A stretch of 64,000 nt of DNA from Rhytidiadelphus loreus. Taxonomy: Eukaryota > Streptophyta > Bryopsida > Hypnales > Hylocomiaceae. Where the stretch lies: positions 38,132,935 to 38,196,934 of the forward strand of contig OX344764.1 in assembly GCA_947034895.1 (NCBI GenBank). Reading direction: 5' to 3'. The notes beneath the pieces were generated by a model. It searched no databases and was not told where the DNA came from. It was given only the letters and a program-made list of their open reading frames with translations. Made by a program: the position numbers and the translations under genes. Positions 1 through 11,043 of the stretch are shown here, piece by piece (the first letter of the stretch is position 1; every line of letters starts with the position of its first letter).

Positions 1-1695
1 ATGATTTGAAGAAGTGGAAGAAATATGCAAATCAGAAGTCGTTGGATGCAAATGTTGATGTGAGGGAAAATAGAAAGATTGAAGATGGAGAGGCTTTGGC
101 TGAGACCACTGGTGAGGGTTCCTAAAGTACATTACTTGCGGTTGGCAAAAGAAATGTCTGCTAAACCTCTTGTTGATGGTGAACGTCTACAACAAAGATT
201 TTTCATCAACAGTGCTAGCAGCAACACTCCAACAAAGGGTACTTTGGCTTGGGCAACTGAGCGTATTCAACAAAGGGAAGCAGTGCGAAACGCAATACGG
301 TGGTTGATGGTCAAATCAGGGCAAACACATCCGAAGACTATGGACAGTTTTTTCCTTATAAATGTGCGAAAATTTGAAGGACATGACCGCAAGCAGTTGC
401 AAGTGCTTGTTGAAGTAGTTGACAAGAAAATGAAGATAGCTTGGTCATCTCCAACAGTGAAGACTATCGAAGCGTTGCGAAGGTTTGAAGCTCTAATACC
501 TCCAATGATCAAAGATCATTATGTGAATATTGAACGTGGTGGATCAGGGTACCACGGGTATAACAGAGATGTGACGAACTTGGATGAGGCGAGCTGGGAT
601 TGGCAGTTGATTGCACCATGTAATACACATGAAGTGAATGTTGGAGGTGTTTCAATTCGATGCGGAGGATGTTTTTTTACAAAAGGTGTTGTGGAATTGG
701 GAATGCCTTGTTTGTGGATATTTGATTGTAGACAGTGCGGGGCAAAAGGAGAGGATGAAGCTTGGACAGACGTTGAGTACAATATTGCATTGCAAATAGT
801 GCAACAGTGGATGACAGGCATTCACAAGTGGACAACAATATTTTTGTTTCCACCAGGAACGTATTTCAAGGAGAAGATGAGAGAGAATATGGTATTGCCA
901 TTAGAGTGTACATGACAGAAAGGAGTTTGGGTGTTTCAACCACAAACAATGTCAACATATGTATATGACCTACGACACGAAGGCCGAGCTGATCGAAGTG
1001 TACAAGCGGTGGGTGACATTGCAATTGTAATGGTACATCCTAATGCATCGAGGGTGGCAGATAACGTACGAGGAGGTCTTCACCAAGTACCTGTAGTATT
1101 TACAGATGCATGGAAGGAAGGAAGGATGCCTTCTATTGTGGATCCAGTGGAGAGGACCCCTATGGAGTTGCAAAGGTTGGTTGCGTCATATTTACCTGAG
1201 AAATGGGGGCTTGTTACAGTGGGCATTACATCAGCCATACCAAGTATACTGCAGTCAGCTTTTGTGGGTACGGAACTGATTGTATTGGATGGTTCAATAG
1301 ATCAAACACGTTTTCTATACAACACATTGCAGGAACAATTTCATGCAGGAATCCAAATGCGACAAGCTGCAATGCTAGTGAATGAAAATACAGAGATAGG
1401 AGACCCTCAAATCAATAGTGCACCATCTTCGCAACGTTCTACAACGCGTGTACAACAATCTATGGCAGAAGAGGAGGAGGAAGAGAATCTTGGAGTTGAG
1501 GAAGAGGATGTCGAAGACGGGGAAGATTTGCATTCAGAAGATACGCCGATATGAGAAGGATATGAAGTAAGGCAACCTCGAAGCCCAAATGATCCAGAGT
1601 ATGTCGAAGGGGAGGAGGAAGAAGACGACGATGAGGTAGAATCACTAGAAGAAAATGAGGGGTTTTGCAACTACAGTATGCAACTCATTTTGTAG
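1..1695 (+). pseudogene. Decayed ORF with methyltransferase-like C-terminal region
   Basis: A long reading frame runs from about 64 to the TAG at 1693-1695. Only two in-frame TGA codons break it (913-915 and 1552-1554). From 3 to 125 a different frame is open (DLKKWKKYANQKSLDANVD), so a frameshift probably lies between 64 and 125 and the gene starts outside the window. The stretch at about 1140-1340 (PVERTPMELQRLV, then GITSAIPSILQSAFVGTELIVLD) resembles the C-terminal SAM-binding part of N4/N6 DNA methylases. I see no DPPY catalytic motif, so it is probably inactive even if the kinship is right. The C-terminus is very acidic (Glu/Asp runs at 1465-1660). Both TGA codons could be CGA changed by C-to-T. 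It may be a transposon gene; the methylase link is inference from pattern only. Confidence 0.5.
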
Positions 1696-2412
1696 TTGCA
1701 TAGGATGTTTGCAACTAGGTGACAATGTAGAGTCCGTAGTTGCAGTGGACAAGTCGCATTAGTTGCAGTCTAGTTGCAACTTGCAAGGTTTTTTGTCATC
1801 CGACACCATACAAAGAACTTCATCCTTGTGTGCAACTTGTTTGCAACTTATTTGCAACTTGCTTGCAACTTGTAGATTTGTAATTTTTAAAATATAAATC
1901 TCAATGATTTGTAGATTTCAAATTTTCAGATCTACCTCCTTTCTAGATTTCAAAATTTCAGAACTACCTTTTTCTTAGATTTTTGAATTTCAAATCTACC
2001 TTTTTCTAGATTTCAAATTTTCAAATCTACCCTCTTCCTAGATTTCAAAATTTCAGATCTATCTTCTTTCTAGATTTCAAAATTCAATTTTCTAGATTAT
2101 AAAATTTCTTGAATTTTAATTATTTTTTAAATTCTTATATACAAAATCTACAAATTGTAGAAACCCACAAATTATAGAAATCTTAAAATTCTATCAAAAG
2201 AATTCATTACATAAGACTATAACAACTTACAAGTCTTATATGTTCAATCTAATGGTATTCTTTACAATTGATATGGGTCAATTGATATATCACGAATGGG
2301 AATGAACTTTGAAAGCAACTAGGAAACAACTAGAGTGCAACTAAGAAACAACTAGTGTACAACTAGGAAACAACTATGGTCATTTTACAATTGCATAATA
2401 GTTGCATAGGAC
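1665..2412. repeat. TTGCAACT/CAACTAG short-repeat region
   Basis: No supported gene. Many irregular copies of TTGCAACT, AGTTGCA and AACTAGGAAACAACTAG occur at 1670-1875 and 2310-2412. AT-rich DNA with repeated TTTCTAGATTTCAAA-like words lies between 1880 and 2110. The same TTGCAACT and CTAGTTGTTTCC words reappear at 20,785-20,965, on the other side of the 2.41-20.78 kb element. The 17-bp word GTTGCATAGGACACTAG is present in the same orientation on both sides (2401 and about 20,921). This suits either the subterminal repeats of an older element or an intron that the larger element later entered. Confidence 0.6.
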
Positions 2413-2639
2413 ACTAGAAGGCCTTATTCGTTAATTTGAGACAATTTGTCAATTTTGAGACTTTAAAAAGAAGGATGTGAAGCTTTAATGAAGTAATACT
2501 TGTCAAACTCAAAGGAAAATAGAAATTATTTAACACTTTCTTACAAAGACCTAAGACAATAAGGTAGGTGATGTTTATGATGTGGCGAAACCTAATGGCG
2601 TGGTTGCATGCTCGATAATTGGTGGTAGCAGGTTCTGAC

Positions 2640-3037
2640 ATAGTGTGAATTCAAACTCTCGTGTGAAAGAAAACACTTGTAGTGTAATTTATTAACATAC
2701 TTTTCCCTTACCCATTGAAGAAAAACAACAATGCGGAACTACAAGGACATGATGTAAGACATACACGTGTTTAGTGTCAAGAATTGAGCAGTAGATGAAA
2801 ATGTGGGTGAATTTACATTCACTAATGTTAATATCTGTCTCACTAAGTATCTTCATCCAAGGGACAAAGTAAATCTGACTAAGTCAAATGAACTACAAAA
2901 TTAGATGATCACTGTTCATGGAAGCTCTCAACTACCGTTAGTCTTCGTTTTGTATTTTTTATTTACCATGCTATTTATAGTAAGGGACGCTTTGAAGCCT
3001 ACGGCTTCCACAAATACTACCGCATCCCAAGGTGTTG
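2640..3037. other. Intergenic / 3' flank, nothing clear
   Basis: Between the left element end and the stop codon of the first minus-strand gene I see only AT-rich DNA that probably holds the 3' untranslated region of that gene. No open frame or repeat is convincing. Confidence 0.4.
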
Positions 3038-3955
3038 CTATTTGCCTGTACAATTGCTCTTAGCTGCCTCTAACGCTTTCAGCTTTGCCAATCCTCTAAA
3101 TATATCCTCGCGTCGAGAGTGATAATGGGGCCCACTTCCACCGTCCATCGCTCCAGAGAAGCCGACACTCTGAGAGTCACTCTCCTTCCGCTTCAACTTG
3201 AGGGTGCCTCGTGGAACCTCTGAAGTGGACAAAGATTTTGACCCATGAGGACGCGGCCTTGGGAGCATTGTCTTTACATTGCTTATGTACGGGAGCTCAG
3301 ATCCAATTGATTTGGAGTCCAGAGATCGCTTTTGGTCTCTTATAATCCTCTGACGGAAAAGGGAGTCGGCTGAGGGCGACCGCCTAGCTCCTCCAGATAG
3401 TGAAGGGCTTGGCCGATTACCCTCGAGGCGAGGCAAACGAGGCGGCCTTGGAGGACCCACTTCGTCACTCCTTGTATACCTTCCCGGGAATGACGTCGTC
3501 TTCGTGGCTGTGACAGGGACACTTGGGCGGTCGAGCTCCGTGAAAATAGGATTCTGCAGTGGAGGATCTTGACTGCCCCCGCGAACGGGAAGATGGAGTT
3601 TTCGACTGGTCCCCGCCTCATTCTGCGGTGTTGGGGAGAACGAGCATCCTCGATTCGAGGATGCGCGCTTCAATGGGGACGGGGAACAAACGGGGGTCCT
3701 CCCCGGACCTCGGCTTGGAGGGCTGTCCACGGCGCCTTCCTCCACGTCCCCCTTGGAGAAGTCAATGGCCGCAGAAGCAGCATCCTCAGCCGTGCGCATC
3801 ATGAAAGGGCCGGAGAACACTGACGGCATGAACGTCCCTCCATGAGATTTGGATTCCGATTCCGATGACATCGACAGTGTCTTCTCTGAACCAGAGAGGA
3901 GGCTCCTTGTCATCCTCAGCCTCTTGGGCGAGTCTCCGACATTATGAGCTCCAAC
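3038..3955 (-). CDS. Disordered Ser/Pro/Arg-rich protein, terminal exon
   Basis: The open frame ends at 3038. A good acceptor (TTCTTGCAG at about 3956-3964) puts the exon start at 3955, giving about 305 residues. The frame stays open upstream to 4054, but that part looks intronic. The protein is rich in Ser, Pro, Arg and Gly (SPPSRGPGRTPVCSPSP, PPRPPRLPRLEGN) and ends KLKALEAAKSNCTGK. No domain is recognised and most of it should be unfolded. The exon is much more GC-rich than its AT-rich surroundings. Its first codons (VGAHNVGD after CAG) resemble the second exon start of the neighbouring FCP1-like gene (VGSEGTGE), so it could be an alternative or duplicated 3' exon. The start codon is not resolved. 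Confidence 0.45.
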   Translation of the reverse strand, partial: VGAHNVGDSPKRLRMTRSLLSGSEKTLSMSSESESKSHGGTFMPSVFSGPFMMRTAEDAASAAIDFSKGDVEEGAVDSPPSRGPGRTPVCSPSPLKRASSNRGCSFSPTPQNEAGTSRKLHLPVRGGSQDPPLQNPIFTELDRPSVPVTATKTTSFPGRYTRSDEVGPPRPPRLPRLEGNRPSPSLSGGARRSPSADSLFRQRIIRDQKRSLDSKSIGSELPYISNVKTMLPRPRPHGSKSLSTSEVPRGTLKLKRKESDSQSVGFSGAMDGGSGPHYHSRREDIFRGLAKLKALEAAKSNCTGK

Positions 3956-4175
3956 CTGCAAGAAGATAAAAATTATGCAAGCTTCGTATACAATCCCCCC
4001 CAATGCCCAAACCAGACGACAGTAGCGCAGATCTAGAAAGACAGAAACGCGCAACTTTTTAATGTGAATTCCGAACTGGATACATATTTATTTACAAATG
4101 ATACATATGCACAAAATATACAATCCCAAATTACAAAATGTTCACTACACTCGGATTGCTCGGCAGAAGACTAGT

Positions 4176-5137
4176 CTAAGGCCTATACCCATCCGGCTCT
4201 ATAACTACATCGAACCCAGGTAGTTCGAAACGCGAGCCGAGATTCTGGGCGGAATCTCTCATGGCGGAGACGATGCCTTGCACATACTCGGATACATACG
4301 CTAACGGCCTTTCCCCTATCCGGTTGACCTGCACATACTTCCGCAGGCGACCGGGTTCACACTCCATTTCCAGACGCCCGAGCCACGGCAGAAGGTCCCC
4401 CATGAGGAAGTTGTCCAGCCGCTGACCATGACGCCAGGAGGGAAGGAAAATGGCATTCCCCTTCTCATTGTAGACACTCTTTTCGGGAGAGTCGTCGATG
4501 AGAAGGGTGTTGTCTCTGGTGAAGGCCTCATCCCCACCCACCATCGTGAACACCTGCTCGGACAGGACCTTCAGGAAGACCGGCTTCTTATCGAAGTGGA
4601 GAAAAGTCCCCCGGAAGGTCTCAATCTTCCTGCAATGGTCCTGTCCCAGAACTTCGAAGGGGGCCCTGATCCCCTTGAATAGGTGCTCCGCCACCATCTC
4701 CGTAGTGGACTGCTTCATGGAGGACCAGACAACAACCCTCGCCGTGATCTCCGAGACCTCATGGAGGAAGTCGCGCAGATTTTGCCTAGCGAATACGGCC
4801 TTGGGTCCTACGAGTGTGGGGTTCAAGTGGCATAAATTATTTTGTTCGACACTATACGGCTTAAATCTCTTAGAGTACGATCTGGGCTCGCAATGGCACA
4901 AGATTCCGTTTAGGTTGAACACTATATTCAGCCACTTCCTCCGGTCCGGCACTATCGGCGAGACATTCCGCGGCACGAGCTCTCCGGTTCCCTCAGATCC
5001 TACCTGATTAAATCAAGACAACATAGAAATGGAGTTACCTGTTTGAATGCAGAATCAGGTGAGCCAGACAATGGGAAGGAGCACTGAAATCCACTAATCG
5101 ACTGCTTGCTCCCCATAGGAAAAGCTTTCATTGCCAT
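4176..5137 (-). CDS. FCP1/SCP-like HAD domain protein, probable pseudophosphatase
   Basis: Two exons read in phase: 5039-5137 (33 codons, starting MAMKAFPMGSKQS) and 4176-5003 (275 residues), 308 residues in all. The second exon holds a FCP1 homology (NIF) domain. RKWLNIVFNLNGILCHC at about 55-71 sits where the family has DLDxTL; VVVWSSM at about 123-129 and LLIDDSPEKS at about 200-209 are the later HAD motifs. Both catalytic aspartates of motif I are asparagine (N63, N65), whereas plant relatives usually keep at least the first (DLNG). Phosphatase activity is therefore unlikely. The intron would be only 35 nt, unusually short for a plant. The 3' flank shares ATACATATTTATTTACAAAT (4080-4099) with the next gene (5230-5249). 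It lies inside the candidate 18.4-kb element. An upstream exon is possible, since the frame stays open before the Met. Confidence 0.65.
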
Positions 5138-5450
5138 CGGGCGGTGCAAACTTCTAGGAATGTTTGGCTGAGCAACATAACATTGTCAAGGAAATACAAT
5201 TAGATCGACGCGTATGGAAAATGAATCGCATACATATTTATTTACAAATATTACAGAGTACATATTGACGATGTTGCTCTCATTTGAGGCCGAAAAACAT
5301 CACAAGTAAATACTATGCTACACTAATCGACACGGGGCATTGTGAAGACGACTTCGTCAGGATTTCAACGCCAAACAATCAAAGAGGACCGTCCTGTCAA
5401 GCAAAATGCATAGAGTATAAGTGACACGAAGTGCGACTCACCCACATCTC

Positions 5451-8400
5451 TTATCCTCGAGTCGAAGATAATCATATCAGAATGTGGAGACTACGTGAAC
5501 GTCAACGAAGGTGACCACTACGCACACACAATGTACATAGATAGAGAGATAGTAAAAAGAAATCAGGAGAGCATACCTCCACCGAGCCGTCAGGCTGCAG
5601 ATCTCCACCTTCCTGCGATGGTGCCTCAAAAGGCATTTCGTTGCCGCCGTCGACAATATTGTCCTGCAGGAAGTCGTCGTAGTCGCCATAGTCGACTTGT
5701 TCCTGGTCGGCAATACCAACTGCAGTCGTGTCTTCCATCTCCTGCCTGGACGGTGTGCACTGGGGATCATCCACAGCAGCATCACCAACCCCCTCATCTA
5801 GGGGCTCGGCTGGTCCCACTTCTGATTTATCCTCGACTCGAGGATAAATCCCTGCAACTTGACCAGCGGGTGTGGGAGAGGGAAGTGGACGACTCCCACG
5901 ATCGAGTCCATCACCTGCCTGCGCAGGTGGAGGATTCTCAGCAGGTGTATCCTCGTGTCGAGGATCCGTCAACCCAGAGGCCAATTCACGGGCCTGCTGC
6001 GACAGACCAGGTGTGGAGGGAAGGGGGATACGAGCAGACTCTGAGGCTGGCAGGCTCGGAATAGGAGCTGATTGGGATTCCTTTAATGCAAAGAAATCGT
6101 GCATTTGTTTTTCCAAAACTTCCAGCCGTTCCGTTGTGGCCTGGCTCTTGGCCTCCGACTCCTTGTTGGCGAGGAGAGCGTCGGCGATCTGCTTGTCCTT
6201 TTTGTCCAGTTCTTCCTGGATTGCCATCCTCTTCGCCGCCTTCTTCGCCTTCCGCTCGACCATCGCCTGCCACCACCCAGTCTGAATCTTACCGGGGATG
6301 GTAGTAGGTGGGACGTCGGGGATTTTGCCGTCGTCGCTGTCACTGTCATCGAAATCAGACGAGTGGGGAAGCGTGTCTGTGTCAATATCGCTTAGATTTT
6401 CCACAACTCGTTCCACCTTAGACTTTAGCTTTCGTGCGCCTTCGCGACCTTGACGACTGTGGCCGTCTGCGCCTCTAGAGATCTTCGAAGCGGACTTCTT
6501 CTCCAATTTGCGGCTCTCCCGCAAACGCTGTAGGCGCTGCTGTTCTTGGAACTCAGTGTCCGTTTCCACATCTTCGACCACACGGTGGGGCAACTCACCA
6601 TCCAACCGAGGCTGCGCTTCCCATCGCACCATGACATCAGCGTTGGTGCCATACTCGTCAAGACCTCCGATTCCAGCATCGGAGACCCTATGTTCTTGAG
6701 GGGGAGAGACGTCGTCCATTCCTGCGTTCCTAGCTTCAACAGGAGGTGACAAGTCCCTAGGTGTTTCAGCTGGTCCTGAACTAGCTGTGTCATTGCCATC
6801 CCCACTCCCTGACTTGTCCCCCTCGTCTCCACTTCCAGTCCTCCCCTCCTCAGATGAACTACTAGTCTCATCAGTACTGGTGATAGGAGACTGTAGGTCC
6901 TCTTCCGAGGGCGGAGAGACAGATGTCAGAACTGGCGCTTCGATGTACAAGGGCCTCAAGTACTTCAACGAGTATAGTGAATTTGAATGCATGAAGTCAT
7001 TCATATCCAAGAACTCAGCCGATTTTGTCATGGCACGGTGCAGGGTGCCCTTGTCCGTATCGACTAGGCCGTAATAGTATGCCCCGAACATCTGAAAACC
7101 ACATTGATAAGGAACTGTCAGATTCAAGAACAACTCAGAATTTACCTTTGCCTCGAAGATAAACTGCGGACAGAAATTAGTACAAGGTAGACAAGTGGAC
7201 GGTGAAAATCAAGTGGACAACACACCCGAGTGCGTCCTCAGGAGGAATAAAATGTGGAGACAAGTGGACGGTCAGTATCCTCGTGTCGAAGATAAACTCA
7301 CCTTGGCCGCCAACGCAATCTTCGCTCCAACAAATATTCCCAAGACGTTTTCCTCACGAACTGCAAAGCACTGGAGTATCTCAAAGTAGAACTCCATTCT
7401 GAGCTCGGAGGCATATATCCTCCACTTTGCCTCGTTGTTGTACTTGCTTTCTTGGTAGTAAAGGATTTCGGCAGGACGGTATTCGGCCTTCACTCTGTCC
7501 CGCACTTCGTCGGCATGCCTGTCACCTCTCTTGAAGAGGAACAACATACGCACGTCAGGAGCGGTTTTGAATCGGTTCGACACACTGTCCAACCGCTCCG
7601 CGCGGGACGCAATGTATACAGACTTCACGATGTCGAAATCCGGCATGTCGACAGTCGCGAATTTGTATGCAGCGTTGAATTCCTCTTCTCCTCCGAGAAT
7701 CCAGAGCCACACGCTTGCCTCTGTTGCCTGGGGCTCCAGACTGGTAGACACGTATTCGAGAAACGGATCCAAATTAGAAGTATTATCAGGGACGGCGGGT
7801 CGGTCCATGTATCTGACGTCGAGTACGGCTAGGCGAAGACGCCGACTGATGTAATTATACATTCCAGTGGTGACCAACACTCTGGACTTCGCGTCTAAAC
7901 CCCTGAACTCGAACCCTCCAGATTGTTTATGGAGCCGATATTTTGACTTCATAAACCTCTGAAACATCGTTGCCTCGTCCGCAAACTTCTCGCCGAGATC
8001 CTTGGCCCGCTTCAACTTCGCATCGTTTGTTAGCCGTTTACTGAAGTATGACGGCTTTGGGTAGGAGAGGAGGAAATCCCACGTCGACGACGAGAAGTTG
8101 TGCCTCTTCTTCCACGACCTCCAGACATCCAAGTCAGTGTCGTTGTTCTCATCTCGCAGTTTGAGACTGGGCTTTATTGTCATCAACTCTTCGTGGATGA
8201 TCTTCTTCTTTTTCCTGTGCTCCACCCAGTCCTGCGCCGTTTGGTTGTCCGGGACAAGATATTTAGTCTTGCCGACGGACACCTTTGGGTGCTTCAGCCT
8301 ACGATCTTCGGTGAGATTGAGGAGGTGTTTAGCAAATGTTTCGAGATCGCAGTCCGTGAAGTGACCCAAATGCTTGAAGAATTCTCTCTTCAAGAAAAAT

Positions 8401-8810
8401 GACTTTCGACTGAAGTCATCCAAGTCCCGAAAGAGTTGTCGGGTGACAGGCTCGACAAGATAGCCCTCGGGGTACTTGGTGAGGAACTCCTTCCAGAGCC
8501 TCCAGATATCATCTCGCAAGGTTATAATCTTGATCTCGCTCTTGAGATCTCCCGCATGCTTGATATTTTTTCCTTCCTTTTCCGGATTTATATTTTGAAA
8601 TCGCTTGACCACTGCATTAGTGAAACTCTGCAGCCAAATGGACACGCTCTGAGTGAGTTCTGAGTTCTTTGGCATTTATCTTCGACTCGAAGGTAATGCA
8701 TAACGAATAAAAATTCATAGAAGGTCGAACATGTGCTAGACAAATCAAGCAATCTGAAACTACAATGGCATTCTAATAAATCTGAAAATTACCTTCGAGT
8801 CGAGGGTAAA
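5451..8810. repeat. Palindromic motif cluster 1 (7 copies)
   Basis: Copies of a dyad, core ATCTTCGASTCGAAGAT flanked by TT and AA, lie at 5451-5472, 5826-5848 (perfect over 23 bp), 5948-5965, 7141-7163 (degenerate), 7276-7296, 8675-8697 and 8789-8810. Two lie in the fourth exon of the ParB-like gene, where the 5826 copy is read as YPRVEDK. One overlaps the 18-nt micro-exon. One sits directly after a splice donor (7276) and two lie in the first intron. A weaker match may be at about 3101-3125. The two half-sites are exact mirror images about one C or G, which suits a homodimeric DNA-binding protein better than an RNA hairpin, because no loop is left. Confidence 0.85.
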
Positions 8811-8914
8811 GGATCAGGTGTAGAACTCACCTTCCATTGCCCTTCGCTGAGAACGGATGCATTTCTCCACTTCACTGGCTCGTCGACAATTAAGGTCGGC
8901 CGAAGGCAGTTTAT

Positions 8915-8917
8915 CTA
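8915..8917 (-). other. In-frame TAG in ParB-like gene
   Basis: The reading frame goes on after this stop for 28 more codons (INCLRPTLIVDEPVKW...) to a strong donor AAG|GTGAGT at 8831. The stop therefore interrupts the exon and does not end it. CAG to TAG by a single C-to-T change would explain it. Confidence 0.65.
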
Positions 8918-10295
8918 GACGTTTCGGGAGCTTATGATCTGGCTACCCCACGTTGGTTGAGCATGGTCTAGGTGATTTGTTGAATTGTAGAATTCGGAAA
9001 TATTCACCAATTTCGATGTATCAAGTGTCCACACAATATATGCTTCGCAGGTTTTCAGTTCAACTCTGCATTGCTCACAACATTTCTCTTTCTGCAAATC
9101 CTTGGAGGCTTGGACACTATGTTGACCATTGATGATCATGAACTTCCCGTCCTTGATCTCCTCCCACTTCTTGGGAGGCTCCTTGAGGAGATTGTTCCGC
9201 TTGTCCACAGGAGTTAGGCAAAGTCGTTGTCGCTCTCGAATGTGTCCTAACGCAATCAGGTTACGCTTCACCGATTCTAGGATGCGGTCCTCCATTCCCC
9301 GGATGACATAGTCGTCTCTCGCAGGGATGCACTGCTTGATGTCGACAACTTTTGGATCTTGACCCAGTATGTAACATCCCCTGTGCATTGCCCAGAAGTC
9401 TCGCTGAATGCGGCCGAACTTGTCAGCGTCATCCTTCGGACTCATGGGCTCTTCTGGTTGGGCAACATTAGTCAGAGCCGAACCGGAGCTCCCTACAGCG
9501 GTTACTACGGCGGCTCCACTTGCTCTCGGTCTCTTAGATGTACCCCCTGTTTGAGTTCCGGCCAGAGATTGAGTCGCTGCACGTTTCCGAGGCTCTGACC
9601 GAGCTTGACCCTGACCGGTTGCTGTGCTGCCCGACAGTAGGGGACCTGACCCAGTGGGCTGCCCCTCAAGAGATGGCCTCTGTTTTTTCTTCATCTGATG
9701 GCCAATCGGTGGTCAAGATTTCACGTACTGTCGGGCATACTTGTCTAACGATTTCCATATGTTGAGGAGCCTACGACAATTCACTTTGGCGTTACCTTCA
9801 ATCCACGATATATATTTTGCAGTTTTAAATGTGCTCGTGAGGTAGTCTAGCTTTGCATTCTGGAGGAACGACTCTAACTCCTCCATGTCAAACTTTGTTC
9901 GCGTGGCATTCACGTCAATTACAATGGAGTGGATGTGCTCTCCGTCTGTACCATCCTCCCGTGCCTCCTGCAGCACGATCACGACGAAGTTCTCGCGCAC
10001 GGATTCAATGTTCGTGACCTTTTCCTGAAGATGCCATGGGAAAAAATTCGATTGATTTTGGACACGGTACCGTAGATGCACGAAGTCCTGGAACCGGTTT
10101 AGACCAAATGACCACGCAGTAACATGCTCCTTGAACTGCCAGAGGTCCCAAAATGCCTCTGGCATTTCATCAATGAAGGACTCGTCTCCAAGCGGATTTT
10201 GGAATGGCTCCATGAAGGGGAGCGTGCTGGAGTAGTCATATTCTGCTCTGACCTCCATCCTTCTGTGTAGCCTGCATAAATGAGGTCACTCTTAG

Positions 10296-11043
10296 TTATC
10301 TTTGAGTCGAGGGTAATATGATAGTTTCCATGGTTGGTCTGCTAATACTGTGGTTATAAAATACTGAGGTCTAGTACTAAATTAAAACAGAATTAACTTC
10401 GACTCGAAGATAATTGGTTGTATCGCAGCATCACTTGTTTGGGACTATATCATTATATCACTTGTTGACGACTTTGTGTTCATGACTACTTCGAAGTAGA
10501 ATAGTCAGTACAATGAGTATTAGTTGGATTTTGTTATTACATTAATTTTGTATTTCATGTTCTTGTTGACAGATATATGTTTGTAGTACAAGTAGCAGGT
10601 TTAATCGGAATTATCTTCGACTCGAAGTAAATTCATTAAGTCGCTCACTTGTTAATGACCATTTTGCAATATCACGACGTGCTGTTTATATCTTTTCCGT
10701 TTCATAATTTTATTAACCCAGAATCTCGACAATGAGTATTACTTGTATTTGGTTATTCCATGTACTTAGAAATATATGTTTCTAATGACAGTTCTGATGG
10801 TTTTATTTTCTGACCATGGTTATTGCATTATCTTCGACTCGAAGATAATGCAGTTTTGCGAGGAGCAATATTCATTATGAATCTTCGTTTCTTTTGATCA
10901 TCCGAAATGATGGGCATTGTTACTTAAATTGACTAATGTCGTCTCTTTTTTTACCAGGGTGGTGTTGCCCTTTTTAGTGATTCTTCTGGTGAGTGGTCTT
11001 GGGGTTTATAGTGCCTGACTATTATCTTCGACTCGAGGGTAAT
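10296..11043. repeat. Palindromic motif cluster 2 (5 copies)
   Basis: The same dyad occurs at 10296-10317, 10392-10414, 10609-10631, 10825-10851 and 11021-11043. The copy at 10825-10851 is a perfect 27-bp palindrome about a central C. The cluster is upstream of the first coding exon of the ParB-like gene, with spacings of roughly 95 to 217 bp. No coding region is supported here, so this is the likely promoter or leader region of the minus-strand gene. A GTTTTCAG-like acceptor is not needed: TTATGCAGGC just before the ATG suggests an untranslated first exon. Confidence 0.85.

Larger units (their letters stand above)
5379..10258 (-). pseudogene. ParB-like plus methyltransferase-like five-exon gene with two in-frame stops
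   Basis: Exons, all joining in phase 0: 8831-10258, 7302 to about 8650 (its acceptor is uncertain), an 18-nt micro-exon 7146-7163 (FIFEAK), 5577-7091 and 5379-5393 (DGPL, stop). Donors are GTGAGT, GTGAGT, GTAAAT and GTATGC. Exon 1 carries two in-frame stops (TGA 9713-9715, TAG 8915-8917) with no frameshift. Residues coded near 9030-9400 look like a ParB/sulfiredoxin-type domain (KVVDIKQCIP, GMEDRILESVKRNL, DGKFMIINGQHSVQASKDL). Exon 2 into exon 4 (LFLFKRGD, then NVLGIFVGAKIALAAK, then YYYGLVDTDK) resembles the SAM-binding C-terminal part of N4/N6 methylases, without a visible DPPY. ParB-like domains fused to such methylases are known in bacteria and phages. The fourth exon continues as a charged, disordered tail. 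It is probably dead or a decayed copy. Confidence 0.5.

Noticed and set aside
3340..5007. Plus-strand frames opposite the FCP1-like and disordered genes
   Set aside because: Shadows of GC-rich minus-strand exons; the minus frame carries the HAD motifs and splice sites.
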